Positions 24,614 to 29,493 of a stretch of DNA of 29,493 bases are shown in pieces; the first letter of the stretch is position 1, and each line of letters begins with the position of its first letter. The translations under genes and the position numbers were made by a program. The DNA lies in NCBI GenBank assembly GCA_964490435.1, contig CAZBCF010000016.1:1-29493 (forward strand), given 5' to 3'. The DNA comes from IMCC26077 sp964490435. GTDB lineage: Bacteria > Actinomycetota > Actinomycetes > Nanopelagicales > Nanopelagicaceae. Below the pieces are notes generated by a model, which saw only the letters and a program-made list of their open reading frames with translations, was not told the DNA's origin and did no database searches.

Positions 24614-24622
24614 TGTGGATAA
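24614..24622 (-). promoter_or_regulatory. DnaA box (perfect TTATCCACA)
   Basis: The plus strand reads TGTGGATAA, the exact complement of the consensus, 126 bases after the dnaA stop codon and about 80 bases from the candidate trio. Confidence 0.8.
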
Positions 24623-24747
24623 ACCGGTGGATAGTGTGGAGAAGTCGATAAATAGCGGGCTCGAGGGGGATTTACCCACACGGAAAACTCTCAAGGAGGG
24701 GTTTACCCCCAAGGTTATCCCCAAGTGTGGAGCGGGTAGGGAGCGGG

Positions 24748-26166
24748 TTACCCCTGGTTACGGGCTTGTTGTCTAATTCGGTTGGTGAGCTCAGTGACCT
24801 GGTTATAGATGGAGCGACGCTCTGCCATGAGCTGACGGATTTTTCGATCAGCGTGCATCACAGTGGTGTGATCACGCCCGCCGAAAGTCTGACCGATCTT
24901 AGGTAGAGAGAGGTCAGTTAATTCACGGCAAAGATACATCGCAACCTGACGCGCATTTACAAGGGCACGTGATCTCGATGTGCCACAAAGGTCATCGATG
25001 GTGAGACTGAAGTAAGCAGCAGTCTGAGCCATGATTGTTGCACCCGTAATCTCTGGCCCTGACTCATCAGGAATTAGATCCTTTAGCACAATCTCAGCGA
25101 GCGAGAGATCAACGCCTTGACGATTAAGGCTTGCGAAAGCGGTCACTCGAATGAGTGCTCCTTCGAGTTCGCGGATATTTGTCGAGATCTTGCTTGCGAT
25201 GTACTCCAGAACGTCGTCGGGGGCATTGAGTCGATCCTGCGCAGCCTTCTTTCGAAGAATTGCGATACGTGTCTCTAACTCGGGAGGTTGGATGTCAGTG
25301 ATTAATCCCCACTCGAAACGAGAACGAAGTCGATCTTCGAGTGTTGCCAATTGTTTTGGTGGGCGATCGCTCGTGATGACTATTTGTTTATTTGCGTTAT
25401 AGAGAGTGTTGAAAGTATGGAAGAACTCTTCTTGTGTTCGCTCTTTATTCTCAAGGAATTGAATATCGTCTACTAGCAATAAATCCACGTCACGATAGCG
25501 TTTTTGGAACACTGCAGATTTGTCGTCACGAATCGAGTTAATGAAATCGTTGGTGAACTCTTCGCTCGACACATACCGCACGCGCAAATTTCCATAAAGT
25601 TCTTTTGCGTATGCACCTATGGCGTGAAGTAAGTGGGTCTTACCTAAACCAGACTCACCGTAGATGAAAAGTGGGTTGTATGCCTTACCGGGCGCTTCTG
25701 CGACTGCAACCGCGGCAGCATGCGCGAAACGGTTAGATGAACCAATAACGAAGGTCTCAAAGATGTAGCGCGGATTCATACTCATCGCGCCAGATTCATT
25801 GATTACCGGAGCCTCAGAGCTGCGACCAGTGCCGGGCCGGGGAATTTCTACTTCTGTTATTACTTCGCCTGGTATGACTTTGTCGAGATTTTCATCAATA
25901 GTGACAGCCACGCGCACCTCGCGCCCCAATGTCGAAGTGAGAACTTCAGCAATGATGGATCGCAACCGTGTTTCGAGAACATCCTTAGCAAATGCATTAG
26001 GCGCTGCAACAAGCAATGTTGTACTGCCATTACTATCGACCAAACCCATTGGTTGCGTTAGTTGTAAGAAGGCTCGGTGTTGTGGTGAATCAGTTGCGAT
26101 TGTTGAAATGGCGCTTTGCCACAGTTGGGGGAGCTCAATATCAAGGAGCGCGCTCTCATCTGCCAT
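24748..26166 (-). CDS. dnaA: Chromosomal replication initiator DnaA
   Basis: The 472-residue AAA+ initiator. Domain I is about 1-90, a short linker (90-130) follows, then the AAA+ domain with NPRYIFETFVIGSSNRFAHAAA, Walker A GESGLGKT (170-177), Walker B LLLVDDIQF (Asp233, Asp234) and the arginine-rich sensor region (EDRLRSRFEWGL). Domain IV carries the box-binding signature FGGRDHTTVMHA. Domain II is short compared with Streptomyces. ATG at 26166 follows AAAGGA; six more upstream codons are open but unsupported. Its promoter must lie in the dnaA-rpmH spacer, which carries DnaA boxes and so suggests autoregulation. Confidence 0.98.
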   Translation of the reverse strand: MADESALLDIELPQLWQSAISTIATDSPQHRAFLQLTQPMGLVDSNGSTTLLVAAPNAFAKDVLETRLRSIIAEVLTSTLGREVRVAVTIDENLDKVIPGEVITEVEIPRPGTGRSSEAPVINESGAMSMNPRYIFETFVIGSSNRFAHAAAVAVAEAPGKAYNPLFIYGESGLGKTHLLHAIGAYAKELYGNLRVRYVSSEEFTNDFINSIRDDKSAVFQKRYRDVDLLLVDDIQFLENKERTQEEFFHTFNTLYNANKQIVITSDRPPKQLATLEDRLRSRFEWGLITDIQPPELETRIAILRKKAAQDRLNAPDDVLEYIASKISTNIRELEGALIRVTAFASLNRQGVDLSLAEIVLKDLIPDESGPEITGATIMAQTAAYFSLTIDDLCGTSRSRALVNARQVAMYLCRELTDLSLPKIGQTFGGRDHTTVMHADRKIRQLMAERRSIYNQVTELTNRIRQQARNQG

Positions 26167-26210
26167 TTGGAATCCTTTCCACACCGGTTACCCACCGGTT
26201 TTCCCCAGAG

Positions 26211-26243
26211 ATATCCACAGGCTGTGGGCTAACTAGTGGATAT
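26211..26243. promoter_or_regulatory. Inverted pair of DnaA-box-like sites
   Basis: ATATCCAC (26211-26218) and GTGGATAT (26236-26243) are exact complements. The first, as ATATCCACA, differs from the DnaA box in one base. Between them CCACAG-G-CTGTGG forms a smaller inverted repeat. The pair lies 45-77 bases before the dnaA start codon, a good place for DnaA to repress its own gene. Confidence 0.5.
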
Positions 26244-26335
26244 TTGTCCGAATTGCACCAATATCTACCGGGGAAAGTAGCCACTTCTGTGGAAGATGGC
26301 CGACCTTATTCTGGGATCTTGGAAAAAGCAAACAG

Positions 26336-26344
26336 TTATCCACA
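26336..26344 (+). promoter_or_regulatory. DnaA box (perfect TTATCCACA)
   Basis: An exact consensus match 170 bases upstream of dnaA, three bases before the CTAAACT inverted repeat. Confidence 0.75.
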
Positions 26345-26347
26345 ACT

Positions 26348-26364
26348 CTAAACTCCTAGTTTAG
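26348..26364. repeat. 17-bp perfect inverted repeat beside a DnaA box
   Basis: CTAAACT-CCT-AGTTTAG has perfect seven-base arms. It has the size of a dimeric regulator operator or a small stem; no T-run follows on either strand, so a terminator is unlikely. Confidence 0.6.
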
Positions 26365-26403
26365 GTTCGTAGGCTCGGGCCACCCCTCTGCCCCTCTCTG
26401 GGT

Positions 26404-26433
26404 TTGACCGCAGCGCCACACCTTCCGTACCGT
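26404..26433 (+). promoter_or_regulatory. Predicted rpmH promoter
   Basis: TTGACC (26404-26409), 18 bases, then TACCGT (26428-26433), a good housekeeping-sigma match. Transcription would start near 26440, leaving a leader of about 65 bases before rpmH. Confidence 0.55.
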
Positions 26434-26507
26434 TTACCTCCTGCACAAGCGCCCGTGCTCTCGTGCTCAAGTTAACTTCCTCGATTAGCGCACTTTAGGA
26501 GATACAC

Positions 26508-26642
26508 GTGAAGCGGACCTTCCAACCCAACAATCGTCGTCGGGCAAAGACCCATGGTTTCCGCGCGCGCATGTCTACCCGTGCAGGTCGCGCTGTCCTT
26601 GCGGCGCGTCGCGCCAAGGGGCGCTTGCGCATCTCGGCATAA
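26508..26642 (+). CDS. rpmH: Ribosomal protein bL34
   Basis: A 44-residue, Arg/Lys-rich large-subunit protein. It starts (GTG) KRTFQPNNRRRAKTHGFRAR and continues MSTRAGRAVLAARRAKGR before ending RISA, matching bL34 throughout. AGGAG lies six bases before the GTG start. It heads the conserved rpmH-rnpA-yidD-yidC-jag-rsmG run on the right arm of the origin. Confidence 0.97.
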   Translation: MKRTFQPNNRRRAKTHGFRARMSTRAGRAVLAARRAKGRLRISA

Positions 26643-26654
26643 GCACTGGCTTTA

Positions 26655-26666
26655 AGTACGCGTACT
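26655..26666. repeat. 12-bp perfect palindrome between rpmH and rnpA
   Basis: AGTACGCGTACT is its own complement and lies in the 38-base spacer between rpmH and rnpA. It could form a small stem that sets the relative output of the two genes; no T-run follows. Confidence 0.5.
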
Positions 26667-26680
26667 AACGGCGCACGCTG

Positions 26681-27046
26681 ATGTTGGCGCAAAAAAATCG
26701 CCTTCGAAAAGCGAGCGAATTCGCACTTGCAAGTAAAGGAGTGCGGGTATCGGGAGAGAATTTTCTGCTCTACGTTGCGACACCAGGGGATGGTGAAGCA
26801 GCCGGAGCACCGGTGAAGGTGGGCCTCATAGTGGGTAAGAATGTTGGCGGTTCAGTGGTACGACACCGAGTATCGCGCCAAATTCGACATGCAATTGCCC
26901 CTCACCTTTCACAATTCCCAGACGGAACGTTGTTGCTCTTTCGCGCTCACCCTGGCGCTGCTCGAACTGCAGATAAGAACTTGTCCGGAGAGATCTCTTC
27001 TCTTGTCTCAAAATACGTCTCTCGTCGTGCATCGAGCGCTCAATGA
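26681..27046 (+). CDS. rnpA: Ribonuclease P protein component
   Basis: The 121-residue protein subunit of RNase P, which trims the 5' ends of tRNA precursors. It begins LAQKNRLRKASEFALASKG and carries the signature VGKNVGGSVVRHRVSRQIRHA (the RNR-type RNA-binding helix), then GTLLLFRAHPGAA. Length is typical. It starts 38 bases after rpmH without a strong ribosome site and overlaps yidD by four bases (ATGA). Confidence 0.96.
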   Translation: MLAQKNRLRKASEFALASKGVRVSGENFLLYVATPGDGEAAGAPVKVGLIVGKNVGGSVVRHRVSRQIRHAIAPHLSQFPDGTLLLFRAHPGAARTADKNLSGEISSLVSKYVSRRASSAQ

Positions 27047-27309
27047 TCTTCTTAATTCGGCTCTATCAACGGTGGATTTCTCCTGCGCTTCCAGCTCGGT
27101 GCAAGTACTACCCAACATGTTCAGCGTACGCGCTCCTTGCCGTTCGGAGTAAAGGTGTTGTAATCGGTACAGCATTGAGTTTTTGGCGTCTTCTTCGGTG
27201 TAATCCATGGTCTATGGGCGGGATTGATTACCCACCGGGTGGGCGCGAGATTATGGCGGCGGACGAGCGCGAACGAGTAGATCAAATAGCTAGAAAGGTA
27301 GGCAAATAG
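27043..27309 (+). CDS. yidD: Membrane protein insertion efficiency factor YidD
   Basis: An 88-residue protein of the YidD family, with an amphipathic N-terminal helix and the conserved core RLYQRWISPALPARCKYYPTC followed by SAYALLAVRSKG and RCNPWSMGGIDYPP. It assists YidC-dependent insertion at the inner face of the membrane. It overlaps rnpA (ATGA) and shares one base with the yidC start (TAGTG). Confidence 0.95.
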   Translation: MIFLIRLYQRWISPALPARCKYYPTCSAYALLAVRSKGVVIGTALSFWRLLRCNPWSMGGIDYPPGGREIMAADERERVDQIARKVGK

Positions 27310-28271
27310 TGGGTATTTTCAACTGGCTTTACGATGCGATCTCATGGATCATTCTTCGTTTCCATTCGCTCTTTGAACCACTTTTCGGGTCGGACAGTGG
27401 TGTGACATGGTCGCTCTCGATTATTTGTCTGGTCATACTCATTCGAATCATCTTGATTCCTCTATTCGTCAAACAGATCAAGAGCCAGCGCGCGCTAACG
27501 GTTTTACAACCAGAGATGAAGGCAATCCAACAAAAGTACAAAGACGATCGTCAAAAGCAATCCGAAGAGATGATGAAGTTATATAAGAAACATGGAACTA
27601 ACCCACTGGCATCATGCTTCCCACTCTTAGCGCAGGCTCCAATCTTCTTCGCCCTCTTCACGGTACTCAACGGAATTGCACAAGATGTGCCTAGAGGTGT
27701 GTTAACGCAAGCAGATGTGGATAGCGCAGCGAACGCTGGTTTCTTTGGTGCACCTATTGCCGCAACTTTCTTGATGGGCGCTAAAGACATTGAAAAATTA
27801 GGTGGTACTCCAGGAACCGTCAAAGCCATCACATTAGTAATGATTCTTTTGATGTCTGCTTCTACATTTCTCACCCAACGACAACTCATGGTCAAGGGAA
27901 TGCCGAAGAATGATGGACAACCAAACATGATGTTGCAGCAACAAAAGATTTTGTTATATCTCTTCCCGATTATTTTTGCTGTAACTGGTATTAATTTTCC
28001 CGTCGGCGTGCTCCTTTATTGGTTGACGACAAATCTTTGGACCATGGGACAGCAGTTCTATGTGATCAAAAGGAACCCAACGCCAGGCTCACCGGCATAC
28101 TTCGAGTTGGAAGCTAAGCGTGCAAAGAAGGCGGGCGTACATCCGGAAAGTTCACCCGAAGGTTCGAACAATTCAGATTCGGGAGGCGCCACTGGTTCGG
28201 TAGCCACCGAGGAACCGAAGGGTCAGCGACAACAACCCAAGCGGGAGAAGAAGAAAAAGAAGAAGCGTTAA
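27309..28271 (+). CDS. yidC: Membrane protein insertase YidC/Oxa1
   Basis: A 320-residue insertase with five expected helices: near the N terminus, VTWSLSIICLVILIRIILIPLFV (with the conserved hydrophilic-groove Arg, about residue 47), the PLLAQAPIFFALFTVL segment, the LVMILLMSASTFL segment and the FPIIFAVTGINFPVGVLLYWLTTNLW segment. The cytosolic loop QIKSQRALTVLQPEMKAIQQKY is typical. It has no large periplasmic domain, as in Gram-positives, and a long charged tail ending KKKKKKR that may touch the ribosome. The GTG start shares one base with the yidD stop. Confidence 0.97.
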   Translation: MGIFNWLYDAISWIILRFHSLFEPLFGSDSGVTWSLSIICLVILIRIILIPLFVKQIKSQRALTVLQPEMKAIQQKYKDDRQKQSEEMMKLYKKHGTNPLASCFPLLAQAPIFFALFTVLNGIAQDVPRGVLTQADVDSAANAGFFGAPIAATFLMGAKDIEKLGGTPGTVKAITLVMILLMSASTFLTQRQLMVKGMPKNDGQPNMMLQQQKILLYLFPIIFAVTGINFPVGVLLYWLTTNLWTMGQQFYVIKRNPTPGSPAYFELEAKRAKKAGVHPESSPEGSNNSDSGGATGSVATEEPKGQRQQPKREKKKKKKR

Positions 28272-28345
28272 AAGAGAGAACTACCCTAAATACCCCCAAA
28301 ACATAACAAAAGTGTGCATTTACCCCAGTTATGGGAGTTTGGAGC

Positions 28346-28828
28346 ATGGCAATGGCAGAGAAGAGTCTGATTGCGCGCCTAGAGGAAGAGGGCGACCGAG
28401 GGGCCGATTACCTGGAGGCGCTCTTGGATATTGCGGATTTACCAGGCGATATTGATATTGATGTAGAGAATGATCGAGCAGCTTTGGCGATAGTCGGCGG
28501 CGAATTGACCCATCTGATCGGGCGCGAAGGTGAGGTGCTGGAGGCGCTCCAAGAGTTGACCCGGATGGCTGTCCAACGCGAAACCGGAGAGCGCTCACGC
28601 CTCATGCTCGATATTGAAGGTTTTCGTGCCAAAAAGAAGGATGATTTGCGGGCCCTAGCCGAGAGCACCGCTGAAGAGGTAAAAAAGAGTGGTGTGGCGG
28701 TGGCGCTCAAGCCAATGAATGCCTTTGAGCGGAAGGTCATCCACGATGCGATTGGAGAGCTGGGCCTCTCGAGCGAATCTGAAGGGGAAGAGCCAGAGCG
28801 CTACATCGTCGTACTTCCTGCCGAGTAA
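28346..28828 (+). CDS. jag: KH/R3H RNA-binding protein Jag (KhpB)
   Basis: A 160-residue RNA-binding protein: a short acidic N-terminal region, a KH domain (IGREGEVLEALQELTRMAV) and a C-terminal R3H domain (LKPMNAFERKVIHDAI). It lacks the long linker of firmicute Jag. The start is ambiguous: ATG at 28346 (GGGAG eight bases upstream) or at 28352 (GGAG seven upstream); ATG at 28331 is less likely. It overlaps rsmG by one base (TAATG). Confidence 0.93.
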   Translation: MAMAEKSLIARLEEEGDRGADYLEALLDIADLPGDIDIDVENDRAALAIVGGELTHLIGREGEVLEALQELTRMAVQRETGERSRLMLDIEGFRAKKKDDLRALAESTAEEVKKSGVAVALKPMNAFERKVIHDAIGELGLSSESEGEEPERYIVVLPAE

Positions 28829-29412
28829 TGGCCCCAGAGATTCGGGTTTCACGGGAAACATTCCTTCCCTTTGCCGAATTACTCCAAGGCGCCGGGGTAG
28901 AGCGTGGCGTGATTGGCCCCCGAGAGGGGGAGCGGATCTGGGAACGCCATATCTATAACTGCCTTCCGCTCGCCCTACTCCTTCCGCCGGAGGCACGAGT
29001 GGTAGATGTGGGTAGTGGAGCGGGATTACCCGGAATAGTCCTCGCCCTCGCCCGACCCGATATCTCACTCCTTCTCCTAGAGCCGTTAGAGCGGCGCTGC
29101 ACCTTCCTTCGTGAGGCGATCACGCTCTTAGGGCTCACTAATCTCACTGTAGAACGGAAGAAGGCCCTCGATTTTCAGGGCACATTTGATGTGGTGACTG
29201 CACGAGCAGTCGCGCCAATGGAGCGACTGCTCGCATGGTCATGGCATTTACTCGCTCCAGGGGGGCACATTTACGCAATAAAAGGAGAGCGTGCAGCCGA
29301 AGAGCTTGCCAGTACTCCCCTCTCTCGATATTTCGGCGCCACGGGGGAAATCCTCGAGCCAACCTTGCCAACCGGGGGATGCAGAGTGATTTCCATAGCA
29401 AAGGCTGGTTAA
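28828..29412 (+). CDS. rsmG: 16S rRNA (guanine-N7) methyltransferase RsmG
   Basis: A 194-residue SAM-dependent methyltransferase that modifies the 530-loop guanine (G527 in E. coli) of 16S rRNA. The SAM site is VVDVGSGAGLPGIVLAL; TARAVAPMERLLAW and the GGHIYAIKG region are typical. Residues IRVSRET at its start are encoded by a parS-like sequence. It lies directly before parA, the usual arrangement. Confidence 0.96.
   Translation: MAPEIRVSRETFLPFAELLQGAGVERGVIGPREGERIWERHIYNCLPLALLLPPEARVVDVGSGAGLPGIVLALARPDISLLLLEPLERRCTFLREAITLLGLTNLTVERKKALDFQGTFDVVTARAVAPMERLLAWSWHLLAPGGHIYAIKGERAAEELASTPLSRYFGATGEILEPTLPTGGCRVISIAKAG
28845..28860. promoter_or_regulatory. Probable parS site (degenerate) inside rsmG
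   Basis: GGTTTCACGGGAAACA matches the parS consensus TGTTTCACGTGAAACA at 14 of 16 positions. It is placed 18 bases into rsmG, where it encodes part of Val-Ser-Arg-Glu-Thr. Confidence 0.55.
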
Positions 29413-29421
29413 CTGCGCTCT

Positions 29422-29493
29422 ATGAGCGCCACTGTTTCCCGTGAAACAAAGGCTGTTGTTGGCACTCGCCGCTTACGGGAGGCGATGGCCCCC
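29422..29493 (+). CDS. parA: ParA chromosome-partitioning ATPase, N-terminal end (partial)
   Basis: The frame opens ATG at 29422 and runs to the window edge (24 codons): MSATVSRETKAVVGTRRLRE... The Walker motif is beyond the edge, so identity rests on position (directly after rsmG) and on the VSRET segment encoded by a parS site, seen at the start of actinobacterial ParA proteins. The spacer from rsmG is nine bases. Confidence 0.75.
   Translation, partial: MSATVSRETKAVVGTRRLREAMAP
29433..29448. promoter_or_regulatory. parS site inside parA
   Basis: TGTTTCCCGTGAAACA matches the parS consensus TGTTTCACGTGAAACA at 15 of 16 positions. It is the likely ParB nucleation site, about 5 kb from the origin spacer, and lies in the first codons of parA. 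Confidence 0.85.

Larger units (their letters stand above)
24383..24747. other. Origin of replication, dnaA-dnaN spacer (probable oriC)
   Basis: These 365 non-coding bases hold a perfect DnaA box (24614-24622), near-boxes TTACCCACA (24672-24680) and TTATCCCCA (24715-24723), a weaker box TGTGGAATA (24542-24550), an AT/purine-rich stretch with TAG/AAG triplets (about 24505-24538) and inverted repeats CCCAC-CTA-GTGGG (24425-24437) and ACGCT-n6-AGCGT (24569-24584). Genes point away from the dnaA region on both sides, as around an origin. In actinobacteria oriC usually lies between dnaA and dnaN. A dnaN promoter should also be here but was not pinned down. Confidence 0.8.
26167..26507. other. dnaA-rpmH divergent spacer with DnaA boxes
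   Basis: The 341 bases contain promoters for dnaA (minus) and rpmH (plus) and several origin-like elements: an inverted pair of box-like sequences, a perfect box at 26336-26344, the CTAAACT palindrome, a CACCGGTT direct repeat with an 11-base period (26182-26189, 26193-26200) and a palindrome AAGTTAACTT (26469-26478). It may be part of a bipartite origin or a DnaA autoregulation region. The dnaA promoter could not be assigned. Confidence 0.65.

Noticed and set aside
26348..26364. CTAAACT inverted repeat as a rho-independent terminator
   Set aside because: It is AT-rich, lacks a T-run and lies between divergent genes, so there is no transcript to end.
1..29493. Mobile elements, CRISPR arrays, defence or secondary-metabolite clusters
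   Set aside because: No transposase, integrase, spaced direct-repeat array or matching gene families are visible; nearly all of the window is housekeeping genes in conserved order.

Overview
The window is a chromosomal replication-origin region from an actinobacterium (Actinomycetota). From dnaA, the left arm reads dnaA-dnaN-recF-DUF721-gyrB-gyrA on the minus strand. The right arm reads rpmH-rnpA-yidD-yidC-jag-rsmG-parA on the plus strand. Beyond gyrA come tRNA-Ile, a DLW-39-like small protein, tRNA-Ala, ppiA, crgA, trpG, a PASTA kinase and a PP2C phosphatase, which is the actinobacterial origin-proximal order. Base composition is intermediate (about half GC by eye), genes are tightly packed with many ATGA/GTGA/TAATG overlaps, and the envelope cluster is shortened. 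This fits a streamlined lineage such as freshwater acI/Nanopelagicales; the lineage is an inference.

Left part (1-12.3 kb): the first codons of an unknown gene; an aldehyde dehydrogenase; aminopeptidase P; a minus-strand operon sdhC-sdhA-sdhB followed by two fluoride-channel subunits and a zinc-ribbon protein; tRNA-Ser(UGA); a divergent SDR dehydrogenase / IclR regulator pair with a perfect 17-bp inverted repeat between them; and a tight pheA-serS-HAD phosphatase operon.

Middle (12.3-24.4 kb): pstP overlaps the start of a PknB-like PASTA kinase whose catalytic domain is interrupted by a 100-N assembly gap. trpG/pabA, crgA, cyclophilin, a small membrane protein, two tRNAs with a small membrane-anchored protein between them, gyrA, gyrB, a DUF721 (DciA-like) gene, recF and dnaN follow. 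A compact cluster of three DnaA boxes lies between crgA and ppiA, 9 kb from the origin.

Right part (24.4-29.5 kb): the dnaA-dnaN spacer holds a perfect DnaA box and an AT-rich stretch with a TAG/AAG triplet run resembling a DnaA-trio unwinding element. The dnaA-rpmH spacer holds a second set of DnaA boxes and inverted repeats. rpmH-rnpA-yidD-yidC-jag-rsmG covers ribosome, RNase P and membrane insertion functions. ParB-binding parS-like sequences sit inside the starts of rsmG and parA.

The genes form a mostly conserved housekeeping neighbourhood. No mobile element, CRISPR array, defence system or clearly novel multi-gene system is visible. The most interesting signals are non-coding: origin architecture, the second DnaA-box cluster, parS sites inside coding sequence, a predicted IclR operator, and several apparently leaderless genes.
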